64,000 bases of DNA from JAJXWB01 sp964634325 (GTDB taxonomy: Bacteria; Pseudomonadota; Alphaproteobacteria; Rhizobiales; Beijerinckiaceae): positions 62,001 through 126,000 of the forward strand of contig CAZWJF010000001.1 in the NCBI GenBank assembly GCA_964634325.1, read 5' to 3'. A program made the position numbers and the translations under genes. This document shows positions 8,339-16,454 of this stretch, in pieces; within the stretch, counting starts at the first letter, position 1; the number at the start of each line of letters is the position of its first letter. The notes under the pieces are model-generated. The model worked only from the letters and a program-made list of their open reading frames with translations, was not told the DNA's origin and did no database searches.

Positions 8339-9526
8339 TCACGCCTGCCGTTGGGGCGCCAGCGCAGCGTATGCAATCGCAGCGACAATCGCCGAACCGC
8401 CCGCAAAGATCGCGTAGGCCGCCAGGGGGCCGGAGGCCGACCATATCGCGCCGAACGTGGAATTGCCGACGAGCAGGCCAACGGCCGAAGCGATATTGAA
8501 AAGGCCGAAGGCCGTTCCGCGCAGCGATTCCGGCGCGGTGTCGGCGACGAGTTTCGACATCAGTCCCTGCGTCAAGGCCATATGCGCGCCCCACAATGCG
8601 ACGCCCGCGAAAACGATCGGCAAGCCCGTCGCAGCCGCCAGCGTCGCCTCCGCAAGGCAAAGCGCGATCAGAGCGGCGACGATCAGCGCGCGCGCCGACA
8701 GCCGATCCGAAAGAGCGCCGGCCGGATAGGCGCCGAAGCCATAGACGATGCTCATGCCCACCAGAACGAAGGGCGCAAACGCGGGGTCGAGTCCGAGACC
8801 CGTCGCCCGCAGGACGAGGAACGCCTCGGCGACGCGCGCCGCTGCAAGCGCTGCGCCGAGCGCGACGACGATCCAGAAGGCGCGCGGCATGCGAGCGATC
8901 GCCGTGCGCGACAGGGGAAACGCCGCGGATCGCGGCGTCGCGCGATCTTTCGGCACGAACAGAACAAGCGTGACGACGGACAGGACCGCCGGGATCAGGG
9001 CGAGCGCGAAGACGAGACGATAATTGTCGCCGCTCGCAAGCATCAGGCCGACGGCGGCCAGCGGGCCGAGCACGCCGCCGATCGTGTCGAGCGCCTGCCG
9101 CAGGCCGAACGCAGCGCCGCGCTGGTCGGCCGGGGAGAGGTCCGCAATCAGGGCGTCGCGCGGCGCGCCGCGTATGCCTTTGCCGAAGCGGTCGACGACA
9201 TGCGCGGCGACGACGAGGCCAGCGCCGGTCGCGAGCGCGAAGATCGGCTTGGTCGCCGCAGCCAGACCGTAGCCGATCAGCGTCGGCTGCTTGCGACGGC
9301 CGAGCCAGTCGGAGATCGCGCCCGAGAAGATTTTAGCCGCGAGCGTCGTGGCTTCCGCGAAACCCTCGACGATACCGAGCATCGCGGCCGAGAGGCCGAG
9401 CACGCTGGTCAGGTAGATCGGCAGCAGCGCGTGGATCGCTTCGGACGACACGTCCATGAACATCGAGGTGAAACCGAGCGCCCATACGGCGCGCGGCAGA
9501 CGCTGCGACGGATCTGTTTGTTTCAT
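8339..9526 (-). CDS. MFS transporter
   Basis: A 395-residue integral membrane protein with about twelve hydrophobic segments. The cytoplasmic loop 2-3 signature of the major facilitator superfamily appears as GAISDWLGRRKQP (about residues 69-81), and a second characteristic stretch DRFGKGIRGAPRDALIAD follows TM4. The latter is typical of a group of poorly characterised MFS permeases with wide bacterial distribution; substrate cannot be inferred. The ATG at 9526 gives MKQTDPSQRLPRAVWALG directly before TM1. It runs on the minus strand downstream of the KAP gene with a 61-bp gap, possibly in the same transcript. Confidence 0.85.
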   Translation of the reverse strand: MKQTDPSQRLPRAVWALGFTSMFMDVSSEAIHALLPIYLTSVLGLSAAMLGIVEGFAEATTLAAKIFSGAISDWLGRRKQPTLIGYGLAAATKPIFALATGAGLVVAAHVVDRFGKGIRGAPRDALIADLSPADQRGAAFGLRQALDTIGGVLGPLAAVGLMLASGDNYRLVFALALIPAVLSVVTLVLFVPKDRATPRSAAFPLSRTAIARMPRAFWIVVALGAALAAARVAEAFLVLRATGLGLDPAFAPFVLVGMSIVYGFGAYPAGALSDRLSARALIVAALIALCLAEATLAAATGLPIVFAGVALWGAHMALTQGLMSKLVADTAPESLRGTAFGLFNIASAVGLLVGNSTFGAIWSASGPLAAYAIFAGGSAIVAAIAYAALAPQRQA

Positions 9527-9587
9527 GTTCCGTCGCGGCCGCTATGTACGCCGACTGGAGCGGCGCATTGGAAAGGCGCAGGCGCCA

Positions 9588-11705
9588 CTAAAGCGTCCAC
9601 ATGCGGGCGACCGCTTCCGCCCGTCTCGTGGACGCCGCCGTCACAGGTCCGCCTTGCGCGGCGGCGGCTGCGGCGAGACCTGCGGCGACGCGGGGGCCGG
9701 CCTCCGGGGCTGCAAACGCAGCTGTGGGGTCGGCCGAATTCAGAGCGCGGGCGACCGCGTCCCGCTCCTGCCCCGTCCCGCCGATGCGTAGAGCCAGCGC
9801 GCAGGCGAGCGCGGCCAGATCGTCAGGCGCGTCGTGCCGCGCGATGCGATAGAGATTGACGAGACGATTGACGCCGCGCGGCGAGGGGCCGGCGAGTTGG
9901 GCGAGGGCGGCGAGCAGTTTCGTCTCGGGCTCGGCCAGCGGCAGGTCGAGCTTGGAGACGCTTTGCGCCGGTCGCGACGCGCGGGCCATCGGCGCCGCGC
10001 GGCCGGCGAGTTGATCGACGAAGGCGCTCCAGCCCGGCGCATCGGTCGACGTCAGGTTGAACGGCGTTTGAATCAGACGGGACAGGGCGACGCCTGCGCC
10101 TTCGACGCTGTCGAAATGACGCGGATCAAAAGCGACGAGGAGTGCGAAAGCCGGACGGGCGACCGCCGAGGCGACGGCGCTGTAAACGGCGAGGCCTTTT
10201 TGCGGAGGCAGCCGGTCGAGCGAATCGATTGCGATGACGAAACGCGAGGGCGTCGCGCCGGCGTTCTTTCCGCTGTCGCCGGAAGCGATCAAGTCCAGTG
10301 CCAGCAGATAGGCGCGCGCTTCGGCCGTGCGCGACGGGCCGGCGAGCAGGAAGGCCGGCGCCACATGGCCTGCGCGGTCGGCGCCGCCGGCGCGGCGGTC
10401 CGCCTCGGCGGCGCGCTCGGCGAGCGCGTCGGCCTCGCGCGCGAGGGCGTCGACGCGTTGGGCGTGATGGGCGATCTGATGGTCGAGGTCGGTCTTGCGC
10501 GCAGCGATGTCCCCGTCCAGCAGTTGCGCGCCGCGCCACAGCGGCTGAGCGAAACGCCATGCGCGCCACAGCAGCCATGCGAAGCAGGCGAAGCCGATCG
10601 CTTCCGCGATCCGGCCCGCCGTCGCGAATCCGCGCAGATGCGCCAAAAGCCAGCCAGCGGCGGATTTCATCGAGTCGCCGCCGTTCTGTAGCGGCGCGAG
10701 CCACGACGTATCGCTCGCCAACGCCGACAGGAGCCAGGAGAAAACAAAGAACACGACGCCGAACGCCATCAGCTTCTTCTGGCCCTTGTAGGCCCAGAGC
10801 GCGCGCAGCGAGGCGAGCAGCCGGTCGCCCGTTCCGCCGCTTTCGGCGAGCGTCTGGACAAGCCCTTTGAAATCCGCGGTGGGATCGGCGCTGGCGAAAC
10901 CGAACGCGCGCAGCGCGGGTTCGATACGCCCCCGATTGGCGCGGGCGTATGCGTCAATCTGCGAACCCGGCGTCTCGTACAGCACGGTTTCGGTCAAACG
11001 GGCGCGGCGGGTCGCCGCGTCGTCGCGCGCTTCGCGCTCGGCGGTCAGACGCTTGCGCGCGTCGTCGACGTGGTCGGCCAGAGCCCGCGCCGCCTGGCGC
11101 GGGTCGGAGGAGGCGTGTGCGGCTTCCTCCGCCGCACGCTGCGCCACATGCGGATATTCCCGCGCGAGCCGCGCGTGCAGCCGCTCGGCGATCGCCGCCT
11201 CGGGCTCGTCGCCCAGGTCGGGCGCCTCGATGCGAAGCGTGGCGAGGCGCGACAAGAACGGACCGCCCGACGACGACAACGCGGCGGTGGCGATGAGGCC
11301 CGCGCCTTCGACCACGTCCATCAGCGCATGGCTCTTGCCCGAGCCCGGACCGCCGAGAATGGCGATGGACAGCGGTCCCTGGGCGCCGCGGTGCGCGACT
11401 AGCTCGGACAGGCGCGCCAGCGGCGCGGCGCGGCCGAGCGCGTCCGGTCCGCCGGCGGCGTCGGAAACGAATACGGCCCGGGCGGCGGGCGGAGCGGGCG
11501 GTTGAATCGGCGTGGCGGGCGGCAGAGTGGGCGCGGGCTTCGCTATCGGCGACGGCGGCTCCGACTCAACGGCCTTGGGCGAAGCCACCGGCGGGGCGGC
11601 AGCCTGCGCGCTGCGCGCCGGCGGATAGATCGGGCCGTCGCTGAAGGTCGGAGGTATGCGCTCTTTTCCGTCGTTCGCCGGATCGCCGCCCAAGGTCTTC
11701 TCCAT
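9588..11705 (-). CDS. KAP-type P-loop NTPase with inserted membrane segments
   Basis: About 705 residues from the ATG at 11705; the open frame reaches 11870, and ATGs at 11738 and 11747 are alternatives with no better ribosome site. Layout: a Pro/Ala-rich disordered head (1-85); Walker A GGPGSGKS at about 118-125; a helical charged stretch (160-300); two hydrophobic segments at about 312-330 and 366-383; a coiled-coil-like region (395-440); and Walker B FVIAIDSLDRL at about 489-499, followed by VAFDPRHF and a helical tail. Two membrane spans between Walker A and Walker B and the D-x-L-D-R motif are the hallmark of KAP NTPases (Kidins220/ARMS and PifA family). Some bacterial KAP proteins act in phage exclusion; here no partner gene of that kind is adjacent. 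It is divergent from ettA. Confidence 0.7.
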   Translation of the reverse strand: MEKTLGGDPANDGKERIPPTFSDGPIYPPARSAQAAAPPVASPKAVESEPPSPIAKPAPTLPPATPIQPPAPPAARAVFVSDAAGGPDALGRAAPLARLSELVAHRGAQGPLSIAILGGPGSGKSHALMDVVEGAGLIATAALSSSGGPFLSRLATLRIEAPDLGDEPEAAIAERLHARLAREYPHVAQRAAEEAAHASSDPRQAARALADHVDDARKRLTAEREARDDAATRRARLTETVLYETPGSQIDAYARANRGRIEPALRAFGFASADPTADFKGLVQTLAESGGTGDRLLASLRALWAYKGQKKLMAFGVVFFVFSWLLSALASDTSWLAPLQNGGDSMKSAAGWLLAHLRGFATAGRIAEAIGFACFAWLLWRAWRFAQPLWRGAQLLDGDIAARKTDLDHQIAHHAQRVDALAREADALAERAAEADRRAGGADRAGHVAPAFLLAGPSRTAEARAYLLALDLIASGDSGKNAGATPSRFVIAIDSLDRLPPQKGLAVYSAVASAVARPAFALLVAFDPRHFDSVEGAGVALSRLIQTPFNLTSTDAPGWSAFVDQLAGRAAPMARASRPAQSVSKLDLPLAEPETKLLAALAQLAGPSPRGVNRLVNLYRIARHDAPDDLAALACALALRIGGTGQERDAVARALNSADPTAAFAAPEAGPRVAAGLAAAAAAQGGPVTAASTRRAEAVARMWTL

Positions 11706-11853
11706 CGCCGCAGGTTCGAATCTTCCGATCGTTCGCATGCATAGCATATGCGTCGATTTGAAGACGCCGTCACGCGCGCAGGGCTTCCCTGTCGCGCCCC
11801 GGCCGTCTAAAAGCGGCGCGACTTTCCTCTTCTTTCGAGAGACAGACGAGCCC

Positions 11854-13506
11854 ATGGCGCGCCAGTTCATTTATCACATGCAGGGTCTGACGAAGACCTA
11901 TCCCGGCGGCAAGAAGGTGTTGGACAACATCCATCTGTCCTTCTACCCGGACGCCAAGATCGGCGTGCTCGGCGTCAACGGCGCGGGCAAATCGACGCTG
12001 CTGCGCATCATGGCCGGGATCGATCAGGATTTCGCGGGCGACGGCTGGGTGGCGGAAGGCGCGCGCGTCGGCTATCTGCCGCAGGAGCCGCATCTCGACG
12101 CCGCGCTGACCGTGCGCGAGAACGTGATGCTCGGCGTCGCCGAGAAGAAGGCGATCCTCGACCGTTATAACGAACTCGCCATGAACTACTCGGACGAGAC
12201 AGCGGACGAGATGACCAATCTGCAGGACGAGATCGAGGCCAAGGGCCTGTGGGATCTCGACAGCCAGATCGATCAGGCGATGGACGCGCTGAACTGCCCG
12301 CCCGACGACGCCGACATCACCAATCTGTCGGGCGGCGAGAAGCGCCGCGTGGCGCTCTGCCGCCTGTTGCTGGAGCAACCCGAACTATTGCTGCTCGACG
12401 AGCCGACCAACCATCTGGACGCGGAGACGGTGAACTGGCTGGAAGGCCATTTGCGCAGCTATCCCGGCGCGATCCTGATCGTCACCCACGACCGGTATTT
12501 CCTCGACAACGTCACGGGCTGGATTCTCGAACTCGATCGCGGCCGCGGCATTCCCTACGAAGGCAATTATTCGAGCTGGCTGAAGCAGAAGCAGAAGCGT
12601 CTCGAGCAGGAAGGCCGCGAGGAAGAAGCCCGCCAGCGCGCGCTCGAAGCGGAATCCGAATGGATCGCGTCCTCTCCGAAGGCTCGACAGGCCAAGAGCA
12701 AGGCGCGCATCCAGCGCTATGAGGACCTGCTCGCCAAGCAGAACGACAAGGCCCCGACGACAGCGCAGATCATCATTCCGGTGGCGGAGCGGTTGGGCCA
12801 AAACGTCATCGAATTCGACGGCCTGTCGAAGGCGTTCGGCGACAGGCTGCTGATCGAAAACCTGTCGTTCAAGCTGCCGCCGGGCGGCATCGTCGGCGTG
12901 ATCGGGCCGAACGGCGCGGGCAAGACGACCCTGTTCCGCATGATCACCGGGCAGGAGACGCCCGACGCCGGCAAGATCGCGGTCGGCGAGAGCGTGCAGC
13001 TCGGCTACGTCGATCAGAGCCGCGACGCGTTGCACGCCGACAAGACGGTGTGGGAGGAAGTCTCGGGCGGCAACGACGTGATCTACCTCGGCAAGCGCGA
13101 GATCAATTCGCGCGCCTATTGCTCGGCCTTCAACTTCAAGGGGCCGGACCAGCAGAAGAAAGTCGGCCAGCTCTCGGGCGGCGAACGCAACCGCGTGCAC
13201 TTGGCGAAGATGTTGAAGAGCGGCGCCAACGTGCTGCTGCTCGACGAACCGACCAACGACCTCGACGTCGACACTCTGCGCGCACTCGAAGAAGCGCTGA
13301 CGGATTTCGCCGGCTGCGCCGTCATCATCTCGCACGATCGCTTCTTCCTGGACCGTATCGCCACGCACATGCTCGCCTTCGAGGGCGACTCGCACGTCGA
13401 ATGGTTCGAAGGCAATTTCGCCGATTACGAAGAAGACAAGAAGCGGCGGCTGGGGATCGACTCGATCATCCCGCACCGGCTGAAGTACAAGAAGTTTTCG
13501 CGGTGA
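11854..13506 (+). CDS. ettA: Energy-dependent translational throttle protein EttA (ABC-F)
   Basis: A 550-residue ABC-F ATPase that binds the ribosomal E site and gates the first elongation steps according to ATP/ADP. Two full ABC cassettes are present: Walker A GVNGAGKST (40-48), signature LSGGEKRR (about 158) and Walker B with DEPTNHLD (about 181); then Walker A GPNGAGKTT (about 350), signature LSGGERNR (about 439) and DEPTNDLD (about 463). The interdomain linker carries the charged KQKQKRLEQEGREEE tRNA-contact stretch and the EttA pattern WIASSPKARQAKSKARIQRYE. There are no membrane segments. The start ATG (MARQFIYHMQGLTKTYPGGK) is the family-typical N-terminus. Confidence 0.95.
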   Translation: MARQFIYHMQGLTKTYPGGKKVLDNIHLSFYPDAKIGVLGVNGAGKSTLLRIMAGIDQDFAGDGWVAEGARVGYLPQEPHLDAALTVRENVMLGVAEKKAILDRYNELAMNYSDETADEMTNLQDEIEAKGLWDLDSQIDQAMDALNCPPDDADITNLSGGEKRRVALCRLLLEQPELLLLDEPTNHLDAETVNWLEGHLRSYPGAILIVTHDRYFLDNVTGWILELDRGRGIPYEGNYSSWLKQKQKRLEQEGREEEARQRALEAESEWIASSPKARQAKSKARIQRYEDLLAKQNDKAPTTAQIIIPVAERLGQNVIEFDGLSKAFGDRLLIENLSFKLPPGGIVGVIGPNGAGKTTLFRMITGQETPDAGKIAVGESVQLGYVDQSRDALHADKTVWEEVSGGNDVIYLGKREINSRAYCSAFNFKGPDQQKKVGQLSGGERNRVHLAKMLKSGANVLLLDEPTNDLDVDTLRALEEALTDFAGCAVIISHDRFFLDRIATHMLAFEGDSHVEWFEGNFADYEEDKKRRLGIDSIIPHRLKYKKFSR

Positions 13507-13512
13507 CAGGCA

Positions 13513-14766
13513 TCAAATGTTTGGATCGCGTTCGGCAAGGCCTGCCTCGCTGAGCGACTTTCTAATCACGGCGCGAATGAGATTGAGATTTTTCGGACGT
13601 ATTCCGAAAGCAGTGTACTCGTTCTTGAATTCGTAGCCGTCATGCTTCTCGACCTCGATAATTTTGACGCCGTCAGCAGAGTCGTCATACGTGTGGTTAT
13701 ATTTCCAGTCGTCGTTCTGGGGCATGTTGACCCGGTCTGGTAGGTTCGCCAGGACGCGCTCAACGAAGGCAAAACTCAAATATGGACAGTATCTGACTTT
13801 GTGAAGATTGGTCATCAATTCGTGCTCGATCCGTTGTTTATCGAACACCCAGACATTAACTCGGTTAAGAAAGCCAGCTTTCTCAAAACGGCCGTATGAC
13901 AGCCATGGCGACCAGTCCGACCAATCCATATTGCCTCTAATGCAGCCCCAAGGATTAATCCGACTTTCGCTCTTGCCGAAACAGAATTCATTTGGGCGGT
14001 ACGCGTCTTGTCGCGATGATGCGCACCATGCAAAACCAAACACTTCATCCCAACTCATTTGAGCGCCGTCGAGATAGCACCTCCGGTTCCGAATTCCGGA
14101 TAGTTCCTTTGCAAGTTTGACGGCATTTTCGAATTCATTCAGTGGCCAATTTGCCGAATACCAAGCCTTCTTGTTTTCAACGCGACTCGAAAACGCCGCC
14201 GCTGTTTGCGCGACCTTGAGGGCGGCAGGAAAAGCTGCTGCCGTGGATTCCGAAAATTCGATCGTCCAACCACTTGGTTGCGGCGTTAGAGGTTGTATGG
14301 CCGATGGTGCCTGAGCGCCTGCTGCCGGAGCGCCGCAGTTTGGGCAGAATTTCGTCGCGTTCGAGACGTGCGTTCCGCATGTGGAGCACGCAATTTCAAT
14401 GCTCGTTTGTGTGACGGCTTCCTGCGCCTCGTGCAGCATGACGCGAAATTGGCTATCCGTGAGGCCGATGTCGGTCCCAAATTTCAGCAGCAGATTTTGG
14501 CCCGTCTCTGTCATGTTCTGGTCGATGGCGGCTATTCTCAGCATGTCATCGAAGTTTCGTATTTTGGTCGCGAACGATCCGACCGGTGTCAGACTGTGTT
14601 GGCCAATTTGGACGGCTTTGTGTGCGACCTCTATCAGAGATTTCTTGGCACCGATCTCCTTTCTGGAGGCTTCGATCAGCGCTTGTCGGGTTGCTGAAGA
14701 CGCGCTGTCGCAATGTGCGATAGTGATCAGATTCTTCAGATATTCAAGTTGTTCAAATTCGTTCAT
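13513..14766 (-). CDS. Orphan protein with TerB-like N-terminus and zinc ribbon
   Basis: A 417-residue protein of unrecognised family. Residues 1-118 are helical with two related halves (EYLKNLITIAH... and FDDMLRIAAIDQNMTETGQNL...IGLTDSQFRVML) reminiscent of TerB-like folds. A zinc ribbon follows: CSTC at 127-130 and CPNCG at 141-145. After a Pro/Ala linker, residues 165-417 are rich in Trp, Tyr and Asn (MDWSDWSPWLSYGRF, DDWKYNHTYDD) with no catalytic motif I can name. No signal peptide or membrane segment is seen. Base composition and codon use are visibly more AT-rich than those of both neighbours, which suggests recent acquisition. It converges with ettA (6-bp gap); a 249-bp gap separates it from the divergent oxidoreductase gene. 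Confidence 0.6.
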   Translation of the reverse strand: MNEFEQLEYLKNLITIAHCDSASSATRQALIEASRKEIGAKKSLIEVAHKAVQIGQHSLTPVGSFATKIRNFDDMLRIAAIDQNMTETGQNLLLKFGTDIGLTDSQFRVMLHEAQEAVTQTSIEIACSTCGTHVSNATKFCPNCGAPAAGAQAPSAIQPLTPQPSGWTIEFSESTAAAFPAALKVAQTAAAFSSRVENKKAWYSANWPLNEFENAVKLAKELSGIRNRRCYLDGAQMSWDEVFGFAWCASSRQDAYRPNEFCFGKSESRINPWGCIRGNMDWSDWSPWLSYGRFEKAGFLNRVNVWVFDKQRIEHELMTNLHKVRYCPYLSFAFVERVLANLPDRVNMPQNDDWKYNHTYDDSADGVKIIEVEKHDGYEFKNEYTAFGIRPKNLNLIRAVIRKSLSEAGLAERDPNI

Positions 14767-15015
14767 ATTTCACTCAGCAATTTTTTGTGTTTCGTCGACT
14801 GCCGCTACTGACGGCAGCTCTAAGACCGTCCTGCCTCGTCACATGATGGCAAGCTACTATCCGCGCAAGGCTGCGTCGATCGGCTCGACAATTGCGGCTT
14901 GCCTTGAGTTGCTGCCTAGCTAGCCATGATCGCAATCAAGTATGTTTGAATTCCAAGATACTGAACCATTTCCGTTCGCGCGACAACGCGGGCCGAACCA
15001 ACCAGACGAGTCCCC

Positions 15016-15996
15016 ATGCGCGCGATCCGTTGCCACGCCTACACCGGCCCGAAAGACCTTCGCCTCGAGGAGGTTCCAGATCCCGTCCCGGGCGCGGGGC
15101 AGGTCTTGATCGCCGTCGAGGCCTGCGGGCTCGGCTTTGTCGACGGGCTGCACGTGCAGGGCAAGTATCAGGTGAAGATTCCCCTGCCGTTCACGCCGGG
15201 CAGCGAGGCGGCGGGGCGCGTGATCGCGTTGGGCGAGGGCGCGCCGGCGGAGCTTCTGGGCAAGCGCGTGGCCGGGTTCGTCATGGGCGGCGGCCTCGCC
15301 GAAAAGGCGCTGATGCTGGCCTCGAGCTGCGCTGTCCTGCCGGAGGACTTCGATCCGACGGCGGCGGCCGCCGCGTTGATCAATTACGGCACGGCGATCT
15401 ACGGCTTCGAGGATTGCGGCCAACTGAAAGCGGGCGAAACCGTGCTTGTGCTCGGCGCGTCGGGCGGCGTCGGCATGGCGGCGATCGACGTCGCGCGCGG
15501 GCTTGGCGCCACCGTGATCGCCGCGGCGTCCTCGGATGAAAAGCGCAAGGCGGCGCTGGCGCGCGGCGCGCACAAGGCGATCGACTACACGCAGCCGGAC
15601 TGGCGCAAGGCGCTGGCCGAGGCCTTGGAGGGCAGAGGGCTGGACGTGGTCTACGATCCTGTCAGCGGCGAATGGTCGGAAGCGGCTTTCCGCTCGCTCG
15701 CGCCGGGCGGACGGCATCTGGTCATCGGCTTTGCGTCCGGCGAAATCGCCAAATTGCCGCTCAATCTGGCGCTGCTGAAACGCTCTTCGCTGGTCGGCGT
15801 CGACTGGGGCGGCCACGTGCGCGCGCACCGGGACGAGGGGCCCAGGTTGACGCGCAGGCTGATCGACCTGGCGGCGCAGGGCAAGATTTCGCCGCGCGCG
15901 GATTCCGTGCACGCGCTCGCCGAGGCGCCTGACGTGATCGGGGCCATGCTGGCGCGCAAGATGATCGGGAAGCCCGTCATCACACCGCAAAGCTGA
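15016..15996 (+). CDS. NADPH:quinone oxidoreductase (zinc-independent MDR family)
   Basis: A 326-residue cytoplasmic reductase of the medium-chain dehydrogenase superfamily. The GroES-like half has EVPDPVPGAGQVLIAVEACGLG and PFTPGSEAAGRV; the Rossmann half has VLGASGGVGMAAIDVARGLGA at about residues 145-165, a G-x-S-G-G-V-G nucleotide loop typical of NADPH use. The catalytic and structural zinc ligands of alcohol dehydrogenases are lacking, as expected for the QOR group. The start ATG gives MRAIRCHAYTGPKDLRLEEV. It likely reduces quinones or enones; the physiological substrate is not deducible. It is a single gene followed 73 bp later by psiF-like. Confidence 0.87.
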   Translation: MRAIRCHAYTGPKDLRLEEVPDPVPGAGQVLIAVEACGLGFVDGLHVQGKYQVKIPLPFTPGSEAAGRVIALGEGAPAELLGKRVAGFVMGGGLAEKALMLASSCAVLPEDFDPTAAAAALINYGTAIYGFEDCGQLKAGETVLVLGASGGVGMAAIDVARGLGATVIAAASSDEKRKAALARGAHKAIDYTQPDWRKALAEALEGRGLDVVYDPVSGEWSEAAFRSLAPGGRHLVIGFASGEIAKLPLNLALLKRSSLVGVDWGGHVRAHRDEGPRLTRRLIDLAAQGKISPRADSVHALAEAPDVIGAMLARKMIGKPVITPQS

Positions 15997-16069
15997 AGCT
16001 GGTCATCTCCCGTTCATCTTCGGCGGAGCTAGATCTGCGCCTCGGCTTCAGCCGATTCGGAGATCTCTC

Positions 16070-16324
16070 ATGAAGAAGACCATTCTCGCCGCCTCCGCGC
16101 TCGCCTTTCTGATGGGCGCGCCCGCTTTCGCTCAGACCGCCGCCCCGGCGGCCGCGCCCGCCAAGCCCGCGGCCGCCGCGCCCGCGAAGGCGGAAAAGGC
16201 CGCGGCCAAGCCGCGCAGCGCGGAATCGCTCGAATGCTCCAAACAGGCCGACGCCAAGGGCTTGCACGGCAAGGATCGCAAGAAATTCCGCAGCGATTGC
16301 ATGAAGGCCGCGAAGAAGAACTGA
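16070..16324 (+). CDS. PsiF repeat-containing exported protein
   Basis: An 84-residue protein with a signal peptide (MKKTILAASALAFLMGAPAFA), an Ala/Pro/Lys low-complexity spacer, and one PsiF repeat at about residues 52-80 (LECSKQADAKGLHGKDRKKF plus SDCMK), with the two conserved cysteines. In Escherichia coli psiF is phosphate-starvation inducible and of unknown function; I see no obvious Pho box here. A CGGAG site at 16058-16062 lies before the ATG. The gene is monocistronic: it is closed by a strong hairpin terminator starting 19 bp after the stop. Confidence 0.85.
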   Translation: MKKTILAASALAFLMGAPAFAQTAAPAAAPAKPAAAAPAKAEKAAAKPRSAESLECSKQADAKGLHGKDRKKFRSDCMKAAKKN

Positions 16325-16342
16325 CGCCTGATCTCCAGGCGC

Positions 16343-16375
16343 AACGGCCGGGCCTTCGCCCGGCCGTTTGTATTT
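16343..16375 (+). terminator. Intrinsic terminator after the psiF-like gene
   Basis: A perfect 11-bp stem, AACGGCCGGGC (16343-16353) with GCCCGGCCGTT (16358-16368), closed by a CTTC tetraloop and followed by a T-rich tail GTATTTT. It separates the PsiF-like gene from the methionine-cycle operon. Confidence 0.9.
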
Positions 16376-16391
16376 TGAGCTGGCGGCCCGC

Positions 16392-16419
16392 TTGCAAACC
16401 GTTGGAAGATACGTATAAA
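16392..16419 (+). promoter_or_regulatory. Predicted promoter of the ArsR-methyltransferase/metF/metH operon
   Basis: A -35-like TTGCAA (16392-16397) and a -10-like TATAAA (16414-16419) are separated by 16 bp. The -10 box lies inside the 18-bp palindrome, so a repressor bound there would block RNA polymerase. Predicted from sequence only. Confidence 0.45.
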
Positions 16420-16431
16420 GATATCTTTATA
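16414..16431. promoter_or_regulatory. Palindromic operator upstream of the methionine-cycle operon
   Basis: TATAAAGATATCTTTATA is a perfect 18-bp palindrome centred between 16422 and 16423, in the only AT-rich part of an otherwise GC-rich gap, 23 bp before the regulator's ATG. A partial third half-site (ATATCTTT) continues to the right. A symmetric site of this size suits an ArsR-family dimer. It is most simply the autoregulatory operator of the adjacent ArsR-type protein; the AAAGATATCTTT core resembles motifs proposed for S-adenosylhomocysteine-responsive SahR regulators, which I recall but cannot verify here. Confidence 0.7.
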
Positions 16432-16454
16432 TCTTTCATTCGCATCCGACGCTC

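Noticed and set aside
8018..9859. A 613-codon plus-strand frame over the J-like and MFS genes
   Set aside because: The product is an Arg-rich shadow; the minus strand encodes a clear twelve-span transporter.
9588..14766. Possible defence island (KAP NTPase, ABC-F protein, zinc-ribbon protein)
   Set aside because: The ABC-F gene is the housekeeping ettA with complete EttA features; no nuclease, methylase, toxin, transposase or integrase is near, so only the two orphans are reported separately.
14799..14817. Inverted repeat CTGCCG-CTACTGA-CGGCAG upstream of the orphan zinc-ribbon gene
   Set aside because: Six-base stem with no T-tract on either strand and no second copy; too weak to call a terminator or operator.
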